DNA of 64,000 nucleotides, from positions 1 to 64,000 of the forward strand of contig CAMDBI010000012.1 of NCBI GenBank assembly GCA_945889005.1. Reading direction: 5' to 3'. Origin of the DNA: Bacteroides fragilis. Its GTDB lineage: Bacteria > Bacteroidota > Bacteroidia > Bacteroidales > DTGW01. The position numbers and the translations under genes are program-made. Shown in pieces: positions 7,622-18,562 of this stretch (positions are counted from its first letter, which is position 1; every line of letters starts with the position of its first letter). The notes under the pieces were generated by a model that was not told the origin of the DNA, did not search any database, and was given only the letters and a program-made list of their open reading frames with translations.

Positions 7622-8364
7622 TTTTTAAAGTCAACCACTTTGTCGATGCTAACAAATACCTCATCTTTAACAGCCGGATTAAGAACTAGTTTTAATCTGC
7701 TTTTTGGGAAAACATGAACTGTAGCTATTGCTTTTAAATTGAGCAAATATTGACGGTTTACACGAAAGAAGTGCATCGGGTCGAGCTGTTGCATAAGGTT
7801 GTCGAGGCTGATATCAATTGAATACTGGCGGTTCGAATGGGTTACCATAAAAGTTATTCCTTCCGATGAGAAGAAATATGCTATTTCAGATACTTCTATT
7901 GATTTTAATTTATCAGCAACATTAACTGAAAATCGTTCGCGATATTTTGTAGTCTGCTGATTTAGAATATTTCTTAAATCACTAGAGTTAAATACGATAT
8001 TTTTCTCGTTATTCCAGTTTTTATATTTTTCGATTGCCTGCTTCAAATCTGCCTGACTAATTGGTTTTAACAAATAATCAATACTTTTTAATTTGAAAGC
8101 CTTAATTGCATATTCATCAAAGGCTGTAGTGAAAATGATGTTCGATTTGACTTCTACCTGATCAAAAATGGCAAAACTCAAATCGTCGTCCAATTGAATA
8201 TCGAGAAAAATCAAATCGGGCTGTGGGTTTGACTTTAGCCACTCAACTGACTCTTTCACCGATTCGAGCTTGGCTAATATCTCTATACTTGAGTCGTATT
8301 CTTTTACCATATTTTCCAACCTACGAGCAGCAAATGCTTCGTCTTCAATTATTACTATTTTCAT
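7600..8364 (-). CDS. LytTR-family response regulator
   Basis: The 254 residues carry a receiver domain (1-120; acidic pocket EDE at 7-9, phospho-acceptor D55 in IFLDIQLDD, KPIS near 103) and a C-terminal LytTR DNA-binding domain (about 147-248, with FFRVNRQYLLNL). It is partner to the LytS-like kinase encoded 55 bp upstream. LytTR regulators usually bind paired repeats upstream of exporters or surface-protein genes; the co-directional CPBP and receptor genes are candidate targets. Confidence 0.95.
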   Translation of the reverse strand: MKIVIIEDEAFAARRLENMVKEYDSSIEILAKLESVKESVEWLKSNPQPDLIFLDIQLDDDLSFAIFDQVEVKSNIIFTTAFDEYAIKAFKLKSIDYLLKPISQADLKQAIEKYKNWNNEKNIVFNSSDLRNILNQQTTKYRERFSVNVADKLKSIEVSEIAYFFSSEGITFMVTHSNRQYSIDISLDNLMQQLDPMHFFRVNRQYLLNLKAIATVHVFPKSRLKLVLNPAVKDEVFVSIDKVVDFKKWMDGEN

Positions 8365-8419
8365 TTTATCTTTTTTATTTATTTCTTGTTCCCTTTTTAT
8401 GTTTCTTTATGGTTAAAAA

Positions 8420-11053
8420 TTAACTATTTACCAAAGGCACTTTTGCCACGAACTGTGTTTCTGTTTTTTCAAAAAATGGTTTTGTATTATTTAGTAATAA
8501 ATACCTATTTTCTATATTTTTAAGCCCCACACCAGTTGAAACTAATTGTGAAGGACGTTCCTGAAGGTTATTGATTACGTTTAAGAAATTATTGTCATCA
8601 ATAAAAATCTCAATTCTTAAAGGGTCAGATTTGGTCATGATGTTATGCTTTATTGCATTTTCAATAAGAAGTTGCATAGCCAATGGAATAATAAGGTAAG
8701 AACGCTTCTCGTTAGGAATGTCAATATTTACTTTTATTTTATCGATAAATCGGATATTGAGCAAGAATATATAGGCATCGAGGAAACGAAGCTCGGTATT
8801 GAGGTCAACCATTTCATTATCTTTGTTTTCGAGCACATATCGGTATACTTTTGATAAATGCTCAGAAAATTGCTCTGCCAAATCGGGTTCGAGCTTGATG
8901 AGTGAAGTAAGCACATTGAGCGAGTTAAACAAAAAGTGCGGGTTTACTTGTTGGCGCAACACTTCGAATTGCGATTGAAGATTTTCTTTTTGAAGATTGA
9001 TGAGTTGTGTACGTGTTTCAGCAAGGTTTTCAGAACTTTCAATAATACGTTGTTCTAAATCGCTGTTAAGTGTTTCAAGATTTTCTTTTGCTATTTGCAA
9101 TTCTTCTTCTATTTTCAATCGTTCGGTAATATCTCGAGTGATAATAAATCCTGAGGGTTTTCCATTAATTTCAGATGTTCGGGCATTAATTTCAACAGTA
9201 ATTATCTTACTATCTTTTCTAATCAATTGGCTACGGTATATTGCTTTAAAGTCTTCACCTCTCATTCGTCTGTTGTGGTAACTAAGCATCAATTCTTTAT
9301 AGTCGGGATGCACGGTATTTATATAAGGCGAATCAATAAGTTCCTCAGAACTATATTGCAACATGTCGCAAAATGCCTGGTTTACAAATTTAAAATCTCC
9401 TGATTGAGTGATAATAATACCATCATTTACATTTTCAATAAGTGAACGGTATTTCTCTTCGCTTTCATTCAGTTCGTTTTGAATACGAACATTTTCAGTA
9501 ATATCAGTGCCAACACTAAACATACTGATAGTGTTGTTGTTTTCATCTTTAACGGCTGTATTGTTCCATGAAACCCAAATTCTTTTGCCATTTTTACAGA
9601 TATTTTCATTAATGTTATTTGAATATTTTTCAGGATTTTTAAAAATATCATCCATTAACATCTGCAGGTTTCGACCAGAAACTTCTTCAGAATGAGGAAC
9701 AATAGTACCTACCATCGGTTTATCAATTATTTCATCTCGTGTAAATCCAAATAATGACAAACCAAATTCGTTGAGGAATGTGATATTGAAATTTCTATCC
9801 CATTTTAAAATGATACTATTAGTTGATTCAACAAGTTGACGATATTTCTCTTCGCTTTCTTTCAGTTCTATCTGTATTCTCTTGTTCTCGGTAATATCGT
9901 GCGAGGTAAAAAAGCTTGCCCAAATTCCACCAAATTCGACTAAAGTAGAAGTGGTTTCGCATTCTCGCATTTCGCCCGATTTTGTGAGCATGCGGTATAT
10001 TACATTTATAGTTGAGAAATCATGATTGCGCCTTCTATCTGCTTGTTCCATTGCTTTTGGTCTATCGTCGGGGTAGATAGTCATTACAGCAGGAATTTCG
10101 TACAATTCTTCGGGTGTATAACCTAACATATTGCAGAAAGTCTGGTTTACAAACAGATATTTGTTGTCGCGGACTATTGAAATCCCATCCTGAGAGTTTT
10201 CGACCAATGCTTTGTACTTCGATTCACTTTCGCGCAAAGTTTGTTGTATTTTCAATCGTTCAGTTATATCGTGCATTGTAATTAGCGAAGCATTTTTGCC
10301 ATTGATTTGAACCTTTGCCGAATTCATTTCTGCAGTAAACCGAGTACCGTCTTTACGAATGAAATCTGAATTGTAAGTATAATTGCCCAATTCTCCTCTC
10401 ATGCGTTTATAATGATTTTCCAATACTCTTTCACGATCTTCGGGGGCAAGAATTACTGAAGGTTCCATAGCAATAAGTTCATCGAGTGTATAACCTATCA
10501 TATCGACAAACGATTGGTTAACAAAGAGCATTTTCCCATCTTGCGTAAGTGCCATTCCTTCTAGGGAATTTTCAATTAAGTTACGATAAAGGTCTTCACT
10601 CTCTTTAAGAGCTTCTTCAATTCTTTTATGTTCTGTAATGTCTTGCTGAATTACAATATATCCATCTACATCTCCTGAGTCATTTGTATACGGCGAAGCA
10701 ATGGTATTAGCCCAATACATTCGTCCGGTTTTATGTCTGGAATGAAGTTCTCCTTGCCAAGTAGTTCCTTTGCCAAGTGCTTCAACAATTGCACGGCGAT
10801 TCTCGGGTATTTCGCCCTTATAAATAGAATCTATTACATGTTTGCCAATAACATCGGCTTGTGTATAGCCCGACTGACGAGTAAACTCAGGGTTGGCATA
10901 TTCGAATACCATATCATTGTTGATGATATAAATAGCAGCAGGTGCCTGATCGAGAGCCAGCCTGAATTTCTTCAATTCAACTGTTTTATTTTTCAGTTCT
11001 TTTCTGGTTTTTCGAAAAATATTAAGTCGATTGATGAAGTTGTTCATTAGCAA
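8420..11053 (-). CDS. LytS-like sensor histidine kinase with five PAS domains
   Basis: The 877-residue protein has no membrane segment and so is cytoplasmic. Five PAS/PAC units can be read, each opening with an ESExxY linker (about 25-145, 150-270, 272-395, 397-525, 527-645). A coiled coil (645-690) is followed by a His_kinase domain with the phospho-acceptor motif NPHFLFNSLN (about residue 704). The ATPase domain has an N-box (IENAIKHN) and a G-box (STGVGLKNIENR). This arrangement is typical of kinases that pair with LytTR regulators, and the partner lies directly downstream. The PAS ligand or cofactor cannot be told from sequence. Confidence 0.93.
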   Translation of the reverse strand: MLMNNFINRLNIFRKTRKELKNKTVELKKFRLALDQAPAAIYIINNDMVFEYANPEFTRQSGYTQADVIGKHVIDSIYKGEIPENRRAIVEALGKGTTWQGELHSRHKTGRMYWANTIASPYTNDSGDVDGYIVIQQDITEHKRIEEALKESEDLYRNLIENSLEGMALTQDGKMLFVNQSFVDMIGYTLDELIAMEPSVILAPEDRERVLENHYKRMRGELGNYTYNSDFIRKDGTRFTAEMNSAKVQINGKNASLITMHDITERLKIQQTLRESESKYKALVENSQDGISIVRDNKYLFVNQTFCNMLGYTPEELYEIPAVMTIYPDDRPKAMEQADRRRNHDFSTINVIYRMLTKSGEMRECETTSTLVEFGGIWASFFTSHDITENKRIQIELKESEEKYRQLVESTNSIILKWDRNFNITFLNEFGLSLFGFTRDEIIDKPMVGTIVPHSEEVSGRNLQMLMDDIFKNPEKYSNNINENICKNGKRIWVSWNNTAVKDENNNTISMFSVGTDITENVRIQNELNESEEKYRSLIENVNDGIIITQSGDFKFVNQAFCDMLQYSSEELIDSPYINTVHPDYKELMLSYHNRRMRGEDFKAIYRSQLIRKDSKIITVEINARTSEINGKPSGFIITRDITERLKIEEELQIAKENLETLNSDLEQRIIESSENLAETRTQLINLQKENLQSQFEVLRQQVNPHFLFNSLNVLTSLIKLEPDLAEQFSEHLSKVYRYVLENKDNEMVDLNTELRFLDAYIFLLNIRFIDKIKVNIDIPNEKRSYLIIPLAMQLLIENAIKHNIMTKSDPLRIEIFIDDNNFLNVINNLQERPSQLVSTGVGLKNIENRYLLLNNTKPFFEKTETQFVAKVPLVNS

Positions 11054-11386
11054 TATTTTAAAAAAAATATAAAATCTTTAACTGAATAAAAATATAAAAA
11101 ATAAATTCATTATCAATGAATTGCACTTACAAAAAATTAAAAATTATTTGTAAAAGAATCAAAAATGTATTTAAAGTGATTGTTTTTGTGATTAAAACCG
11201 GTTTTTTGGAATATGGATGGTTGAAAAGTGGAGTTGAATTATATAAAATTACTTATGAATAAACAAATTCAAATTTTGAAAAGTATGCATAGCATGCACT
11301 ATGTTTACAGAAGTTAATAATAAGTGATGGGTAGAGTGAAGCTTAAAAAATAATGTAAATAATGATCAATATCAAAATGAATAAGT
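11054..11386. other. 333-bp AT-rich intergenic region
   Basis: This gap separates the end of the ABC exporter operon from the start of the PAS kinase gene, both on the minus strand. It must hold the end of one transcript and the promoter of the next. The only structure I see is a perfect 8-bp inverted repeat, AATTCATT/AATGAATT, at 11104-11111 and 11115-11122. It is AT-only in half its positions and could be an operator or chance. No ORF, RNA gene or GC-rich terminator is visible. Confidence 0.5.
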
Positions 11387-12079
11387 TCATTTCTTACAAA
11401 CATCGCTTTTAATTTTTCCATCTTCTAAGGTTATTACCCTGCGAGCTTTATTTACGACCCGGCTATCGTGGGTCGAGAATATGAACGTAATATTTTCTTC
11501 TCGGTTGAGACGTTCCATAATATCCAGAAGATTTTGAGTCGAATTGCTGTCGAGGTTAGCAGTGGGTTCGTCGGCCAGAATAAACTTGGGTTTTGAGGCA
11601 AGTGCACGTGCAACAGCTACACGTTGTTGCTGACCGCCCGACAAATTGTTGGGTCGGCTATCTAATCTGTCGCCCAGGCCAACTGCAGTAAGTAATTCGC
11701 GAGTGCGGGTTTCTCTTTCGGATTTGGATTTTCCTTGCAACTGCATAATGAATTCGACATTTTCTTTGGCAGTGAGTACAGGAATAAGGTTGTAGGACTG
11801 GAAAACAAAGCCAATATTCCACAATCGGAAGTCGATAAGCTCCGATTGCTTAAGTTTGCTCAAATCGGTTTGGTCAATAACAATACTTCCCGAGCTTGGC
11901 TGATCGAGACCGCCCAACATATTGAGTAGAGTAGTTTTTCCTGAGCCAGATGGCCCTACTATAGCGGCAAATTCGCCTTGTTCGAACGACAAATCGACAC
12001 CATCGACTGCAACGACTTCTTGAGCAAGTTCGTGGTATATTTTTACCAAATTTTTTATTTCAATAATCTTCATAATCAA
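11387..12079 (-). CDS. LolD/MacB-type ABC transporter ATP-binding protein
   Basis: The 230-residue ATPase has Walker A GPSGSGKTT, signature LSGGQQQRVAVARAL, Walker B FILADEPTANLD and the switch histidine in FIFSTHD. The length and signature fit the LolD/MacB/FtsE branch of type VII ABC systems. It lies 11 bp downstream of two FtsX-fold permease genes and would energise them. With a LolA-like gene at the head of the operon, the complex probably moves a lipidic or lipoprotein cargo away from the inner membrane. M3 is an alternative start. Confidence 0.93.
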   Translation of the reverse strand: MIMKIIEIKNLVKIYHELAQEVVAVDGVDLSFEQGEFAAIVGPSGSGKTTLLNMLGGLDQPSSGSIVIDQTDLSKLKQSELIDFRLWNIGFVFQSYNLIPVLTAKENVEFIMQLQGKSKSERETRTRELLTAVGLGDRLDSRPNNLSGGQQQRVAVARALASKPKFILADEPTANLDSNSTQNLLDIMERLNREENITFIFSTHDSRVVNKARRVITLEDGKIKSDVCKK

Positions 12080-12090
12080 ATAAATTGATG

Positions 12091-13314
12091 TTAAATATTT
12101 CTGATTGCTTCTACGGGTTTGAGTTTAAGAGCACGACGAGCCGGAATGATTGACGATAGTATTCCTGTAATAAGAATGAGCAGAGTAAGGTCGATATAAA
12201 AAGAGACATCGAGGAAGGGGTATACAACAGGATCGTAACCAATGGCTCGTAAACCTTCGGAAAATGCCGATAAATAAAGGCCATTGCTGTTGAAATACTC
12301 GATGAGCAAGACACTGATCCCGACACCAATAACGCCTCCGGTCAAAGTGAGTAAAACAGATTCGAGCATAATCATGCGAAAAACCTTGGCTTTGTTCATG
12401 CCAATGGCCATAAGCATTCCAAGTTCTCGTGTACGTTCAAGTACAGCCATCATCATGGTATTGATAATGCCAAAACTTAATGCAAAGAGTATTATGGTCA
12501 TAACGATAATGAGCATTTGTCGAGTCATGCCTTCGGTAAGCCCAAGGTCGGGCATCAATTGCCGCCACGATTCGATGCTTAAGTGCTTATAGTTTTTAGA
12601 CAAAGAGCCGATTAAAGCTTTATGCGATTCGTCGGAGTGGAGCCTGATAGCTATTTCGTGTGAGGGAGTGAAAGAGTAGCCCATTATTTGCGAAAGATCA
12701 GATTTGTTGACATACACATTTCGCTCGTCGAACGATGTGTTTTCGGTTCTGTAAATTCCACAAACTTTAAAAGCTGCCGAAACCATATTTTGCGCGGTAT
12801 CCTGAAAAGTCAAAACAATCTTGGATCGAAGTTTGATTTTCAATTTTTTGGCTAACTGTTCGCCAACAACAATCTGATTTTTTCGATTTTCTGAAAACCA
12901 ATTGCCCATTGTATCGGCAATACATTTCGCAATGCCAGTAACCTTTTTTTCGACAGAAGGGTCTATGCCATTGATCATGGTATAGCCGCTATTGTTGGCA
13001 CTTGCAGCCATAGCACTTATTTTTAGCCGAACTGAATATGCACTTATTGTCTTGCAAGTATCGAGGTCTTTGATAAGCTCTTGCAACGAAGCAATAGTAT
13101 CGTTAAGCTCTTTGTTTAATTGAAAACGAGGGTTGTGTATTTGAACATGAGCCGATTCGTTTGAAATAGCAGCCTCGAGCCGTTGGTTTACCATGCCCTT
13201 CATAAAAGCCGAGGAAAACATCCCCCCGGTCATGCCAATAACTATTGCGGTAATAATAATTGAACTCCGCACTTTGTTACGCCATATATTTTTCCATGCA
13301 ATAGATAGTATCAT
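12091..13314 (-). CDS. FtsX/LolE-like ABC transporter permease
   Basis: The 407-residue protein has the type VII permease plan: a first membrane helix after LSIAWKNIWRNKVRSS, a periplasmic MacB_PCD-like domain (about 40-250), and three C-terminal helices that include the conserved MMMAVLERTRELGMLMAIG coupling region. It ends PARRALKLKPVEAIRNI, as is usual for the family. It sits 3 bp downstream of a second permease gene, so a heterodimeric LolCE-like transporter is likely. Confidence 0.93.
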   Translation of the reverse strand: MILSIAWKNIWRNKVRSSIIITAIVIGMTGGMFSSAFMKGMVNQRLEAAISNESAHVQIHNPRFQLNKELNDTIASLQELIKDLDTCKTISAYSVRLKISAMAASANNSGYTMINGIDPSVEKKVTGIAKCIADTMGNWFSENRKNQIVVGEQLAKKLKIKLRSKIVLTFQDTAQNMVSAAFKVCGIYRTENTSFDERNVYVNKSDLSQIMGYSFTPSHEIAIRLHSDESHKALIGSLSKNYKHLSIESWRQLMPDLGLTEGMTRQMLIIVMTIILFALSFGIINTMMMAVLERTRELGMLMAIGMNKAKVFRMIMLESVLLTLTGGVIGVGISVLLIEYFNSNGLYLSAFSEGLRAIGYDPVVYPFLDVSFYIDLTLLILITGILSSIIPARRALKLKPVEAIRNI

Positions 13315-13317
13315 ATT

Positions 13318-14600
<1,283 letters not shown>

Positions 14601-14601
<1 letters not shown>

Positions 14602-14957
14602 TATTTTTTAGAATTTAGGTAGTTTATCATACCTTGTATCAATTTAATACAATCAGAAACTTGTTGTATTGCATTGCCGAACTGTAGTTCTGAAATATAC
14701 AATTGGTCAAGGGCTACATATAGTTGCGACTCTATTTCGAACAATGAACCTCGAGAATAATGATAAAATTGTAACAATTCTTTGTCGCTATTTCTTCCAT
14801 TTCCTTCGGCAATGTTAGAAAGAACCGATACAGCTGCTCTTCTGATTTGATTTGTTAAACCGAACATTTCTTCTTTGGGGAAGTTTTTACTTAATGTATA
14901 GATGGTTGAAACCAATATCCTGCATTTTTTCCAAGCATCTAATTCCTTATAATCCAT
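14601..14957 (-). CDS. four-helix-bundle protein of the 23S rRNA intervening-sequence (S23/IVP) family
   Basis: This 118-residue all-helical protein matches the S23/IVP family, whose founders are encoded by intervening sequences within 23S rRNA genes and which is related to Avd of diversity-generating retroelements. Diagnostic stretches are the N-terminal YKELDAWKKC, the central NQIRRAAVSVLSNIAEGNGR and the late SRGSLFEIESQL. Its function is not established. It interrupts an ABC exporter operon and lies between two inverted heptamer arrays. Its TAA overlaps the ATG of the permease gene by one base. No reverse transcriptase or template repeat is nearby, so it is not part of a retroelement here. 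Confidence 0.92.
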
Positions 14958-14991
14958 ATATTAAGTTTTTAAATATCATTTTGAAAACACA

Positions 14992-15068
14992 ACTATTCAC
15001 CATCCACATTTCACAGTCCACGGTTCACGGTTCACAGTTCACGGTCTACTGTTCACTGTCCACTGCCC
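14992..15068. repeat. heptamer tandem array, right arm (ACGGTTC type, eleven units)
   Basis: Eleven consecutive 7-bp units can be read (ACTATTC, ACCATCC, ACATTTC, ACAGTCC, two ACGGTTC, ACAGTTC, ACGGTCT, ACTGTTC, ACTGTCC, ACTGCCC). They are in opposite orientation to the array at 14533-14590, with the four-helix-bundle ORF between. The stop codon of the LolA-like gene (15053-15055) lies inside the ninth and tenth units, so the array supplies that protein's last residues. Confidence 0.95.
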
Positions 15069-15817
15069 ACGTTTTTCATTCTCTGTTGACTAAAAAACCC
15101 ATCCTCAATTTCAATGTTGAACTTAACATTCACAATATCGAGCAGGGTTTTATTTCCGGGTTTGTCGGTAGGAACAATCTCGAAGTGCGTAGGAATTTGC
15201 CGATCGTGCATTTGTCGGATGTTCGATGCCAGTTCGGTTTTAACAAGCAAATTGTCTTCGTCGTAGTATTCGGTTTTGAGTTGGAAAAGTCCATCTTTGC
15301 TAATCCATTTTACTAAAGCTCCCCAAACTACAGCTGCATCGGGCTTGGGGACGAGTTTTATTTTATAACATTGTTTATTGTCGAAAGTTTCCGCCTCTAA
15401 GAATGAATGTTCGAAATCTTTAACAATCGACGATTCTTTCAGAAGGTCGTCGTTCGAGAAGTCGGAACCCATCCATCCTTGCGACATCATCGATGGCGGA
15501 AGTTTTATCATACGGTTGATAGACGGTACCCAGTTCCACATTTCGTTGCCACGTTTAAGAAATGTTTGACCCTTTTCTTTTGCAGGTTCTGTGACAAGAG
15601 CCATACTAAACTCGCTGGTTTTTGACCATGTTTTAAAACCGATAGTACGTTTCCAAGTTGGTCGTACAATGGTCATGGTCATTTCGGTAAAGTTGCTTCT
15701 GTCGTTGTTTATTTCGTAGGCTTTTTCTATAATTTCTTTGGCCGATTGTCCGTTCGAAGTAATTAAGGCGAAGTAGAAACCAAAAATAAGGATTATTGAT
15801 GCTTTCATTCTAGTCAT
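15053..15817 (-). CDS. LolA-like outer-membrane lipoprotein-sorting protein
   Basis: The 254-residue protein has an N-terminal signal peptide (about 1-23, ending ALITSNGQS) and matches the LolA-like family annotated as outer membrane lipoprotein-sorting protein. It has the single-domain unclosed-barrel pattern of strands and a GNEMWNWVPSINRMIKLP stretch typical of that group. It probably acts in the periplasm with the two permeases and the ATPase downstream. The final residues VGSGQ are encoded by the right heptamer array, so its natural C-terminus has been replaced or extended. It is the first gene of the operon; the 123-bp gap to the divergent YfhO gene should hold both promoters. Confidence 0.9.
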   Translation of the reverse strand: MTRMKASIILIFGFYFALITSNGQSAKEIIEKAYEINNDRSNFTEMTMTIVRPTWKRTIGFKTWSKTSEFSMALVTEPAKEKGQTFLKRGNEMWNWVPSINRMIKLPPSMMSQGWMGSDFSNDDLLKESSIVKDFEHSFLEAETFDNKQCYKIKLVPKPDAAVVWGALVKWISKDGLFQLKTEYYDEDNLLVKTELASNIRQMHDRQIPTHFEIVPTDKPGNKTLLDIVNVKFNIEIEDGFFSQQRMKNVGSGQ

Positions 15818-15940
15818 GTTTTTTATAAAACAAAATTGTATTTTTTATTTTAAAAAATTGCTTGTTTACCCAAAATTAAATTCTATTAATTGAAAAAAAA
15901 ACTATGTTTGTGTAATAAATCCAATAAATAATTCAATAGT

Positions 15941-18556
15941 ATGAAATATCTAAAATCATTTATTCCACATATAGTTGCGACACTTATATTTTTTGTTTTA
16001 GCAAGTATATATTTTGCTCCGGCATATAACGGATATGGTCTTAACCAACACGATATGAATACGGCTGCAGGTATGGCTAAGGAAGTATGGGATTTTTCAA
16101 GTATTTCACAATCTGAAACTTTTTGGACAAATACAATGTTTGGAGGTATGCCTACTTATCAGATTGCAATGGTAAATAAAACCAACTATTTGCCTATGAT
16201 AGAGGCTTTTATATTTTCTAGTACGCTCAACTATCTTATTGGTTATTTAGTAATTGCGATGTTAAGCATGTACATATTGCTATTATGCTTTGACGTAAGA
16301 CCCTGGCTTGCAGTAGTTGGGGGTATTGCATTTGGCTTTGCTACCATTAATATTTTATACCTCAATGGGGGGCATGTAACCAAAGTACATACAATAGCCT
16401 TAATGCCAGGAATAATAGCAGGTTTATTATATGCCTATCGAAAAAGTTTGTATACAGGCGCTGCTATACTAAGTATTTTCCTTTGTCTTCATATTTCGGC
16501 AAGTCACATTCAAGAAACCTATTATTTGGTTTATTTGGTACTTGGATTAGTTATAGTTGAATTTTACAGGGCATACAAGGAAAAAATAGTAGCCATTTTT
16601 ATAAAAAAATCCTTGGTTATATTAGTTGCAGCCCTTATTGGAATACTTCCAACAACATTAGGACTCATATTGACTTACGAGCATGGAAAACAAACTACAC
16701 GTGGAAAATCAGAATTAACAATTAACGCTAGTAATTCTGCCGATAAAACTGAAGGTCTCGATCGTGATTATATAAAACAATACAACATGGGCAGTGGCGA
16801 GCTTTGGTCACTGGCTATACCAAACATTAAAGGAGGTTCGTCGGGCTATATTGGTAGCCATAAAGATAAAATGAAAGATGTATCGCACGAGTTTAAAGAA
16901 TATGTTGCCAACTTTCCCAGTTATTGGGGCGAACAAGCCGGGTCTGGAGGGGCTTTTTATTTTGGATCATCTATTTTTATATTGTTTGTTTTAGGGGTGG
17001 TGTTTATAAAAGACAAAATCAAATGGGCATTTGTTGCCATTTCGGCATTGGCAATTTTGCTCTCGATGAAACACAGCGCATTGGTCGATTGGTTTATCGA
17101 TTATGTTCCTATGTTTGGCAAATTTCGCGATACTAAAATGATTTTAGTATTAGTTCAACTTGCTTTTCCATTTTTAGCTATTTGGTTTGTCAACGAATTG
17201 TTTAACAATAAAATAAATAACAAAAAACTGAATATTACATTATTGGCAACAACCGGATTATTGGTTGTTTTCTTAGTAATGCCATCGGTTTTTTTCAATT
17301 TCTTCAATACACAAGAAAATAATTTTTTCGAAAAGCAATTAGCTAGTGTTGCTTCGAATTCAAACGCAGTTCAACAATATGAACAGTTTAAGCAAGAAAT
17401 TGAAATGGTTCGAATCAAAATATTTAAGGCCGATGTATTGCGTTCGTTATTCTTTATGGCAATTGTTGGTTTATTGGTGTTCTTTTACAATCGCGGTAAA
17501 ATAGCCATGAATTATTTTATAGCTGCACTTATATTTATTGTAACTGCCGATTTGTGGATGGTCAATAAACGATATGTAAATAATGAGAAAAGTGGGGGAA
17601 AATATATCCATTGGATTAAAAAAGAACAAAAGTTGAAACCCTACCCTGCAAGTATTGCAGATAGACAAATACTGAAGTACGAAATAGAACAAAATCCTCA
17701 ACTTTCCGAAAAATTAAATACAATAGCACAAATATTAGATTCTAAACAAAAAGCAAAATTTGATGAGGAAGAACTTTTGCTTGCAGCATTAAGATTCGAA
17801 GGTAATTACCGAGTTCTTACTATGGACAATCCGTTTGCCGATGCATCGGTTTCGTACTATCACAATTCCATTGGAGGTTATCATGGAGCAAAATTGAAAA
17901 GATATCAAGATCTTGTAGATTTTCGATTGGACAAAGAACTACAATCTTTAATAAAAACTTTGAACAGCAAAAATCAAAATATTGATAGTGCATTACGATA
18001 TGCAATTCCGACACTCAATATGTTAAATGCTAAATATATAATATTTAATGCGAATGCTGCACCTATACAAAATCCATATTCGCTTGGAAGTGTATGGTTT
18101 GTAAAAGAAGTAAAAATGGTTCCGAATGCCGATGCCGAAATACAGGCTTTAGACAATATAAATCCATCGCAAACTGCAGTAGTTGATCAAAGATTTGAGA
18201 AAAACGTTACAAGCACTATTGCGCCCGATAGTAGCGCGCAAATATCTTTAAAATCATACAAACCCAATCATTTGATATATGATAGCAAAACTTCATCGGA
18301 GCAAGTGGCGATATTTTCTGAAATATATTACAAAGATGGTTGGAATGCATATATCGATGGGAAAGCTGCAGATTATTACAGGGCAAATTTTGTGCTTAGA
18401 GCCATGAATATTCCGGCAGGAAATCACACTATAGAATTTAAATTTGAACCCGAAATTGTAACTATAAGTCGATCTATATCACTTACAGGCTCAGTTTTGC
18501 TAATATTATTTATTGGATTTGCTGTGTTTGTTGAGGTAAGGAAGAAAAAGGAATAA
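15941..18556 (+). CDS. YfhO-family integral membrane protein
   Basis: The 871-residue protein has about twelve to fourteen membrane helices and the YfhO-family opening: a first helix followed by NQHDMNTAAGMAKEVWDF and GGMPTYQI. A large C-terminal extracytoplasmic region (about 560-840) includes EIYYKDGWNAYIDG and precedes a last helix. YfhO proteins belong to the GT-C-like membrane glycosyltransferase superfamily and have been linked to lipid-linked sugar transfer. Beside a surface-glycan locus, a role in glycan modification is plausible but unproven. TATGTTTG at 15903-15910 is a good -7 element; I see no matching -33 element. Confidence 0.9.
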   Translation: MKYLKSFIPHIVATLIFFVLASIYFAPAYNGYGLNQHDMNTAAGMAKEVWDFSSISQSETFWTNTMFGGMPTYQIAMVNKTNYLPMIEAFIFSSTLNYLIGYLVIAMLSMYILLLCFDVRPWLAVVGGIAFGFATINILYLNGGHVTKVHTIALMPGIIAGLLYAYRKSLYTGAAILSIFLCLHISASHIQETYYLVYLVLGLVIVEFYRAYKEKIVAIFIKKSLVILVAALIGILPTTLGLILTYEHGKQTTRGKSELTINASNSADKTEGLDRDYIKQYNMGSGELWSLAIPNIKGGSSGYIGSHKDKMKDVSHEFKEYVANFPSYWGEQAGSGGAFYFGSSIFILFVLGVVFIKDKIKWAFVAISALAILLSMKHSALVDWFIDYVPMFGKFRDTKMILVLVQLAFPFLAIWFVNELFNNKINNKKLNITLLATTGLLVVFLVMPSVFFNFFNTQENNFFEKQLASVASNSNAVQQYEQFKQEIEMVRIKIFKADVLRSLFFMAIVGLLVFFYNRGKIAMNYFIAALIFIVTADLWMVNKRYVNNEKSGGKYIHWIKKEQKLKPYPASIADRQILKYEIEQNPQLSEKLNTIAQILDSKQKAKFDEEELLLAALRFEGNYRVLTMDNPFADASVSYYHNSIGGYHGAKLKRYQDLVDFRLDKELQSLIKTLNSKNQNIDSALRYAIPTLNMLNAKYIIFNANAAPIQNPYSLGSVWFVKEVKMVPNADAEIQALDNINPSQTAVVDQRFEKNVTSTIAPDSSAQISLKSYKPNHLIYDSKTSSEQVAIFSEIYYKDGWNAYIDGKAADYYRANFVLRAMNIPAGNHTIEFKFEPEIVTISRSISLTGSVLLILFIGFAVFVEVRKKKE

Positions 18557-18562
18557 ATAATT

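Noticed and set aside
11104-11122. Operator from the AATTCATT/AATGAATT palindrome
   Set aside because: AT-rich short palindromes are expected by chance in this region and no second copy or regulator link was seen; noted only in the intergenic entry.
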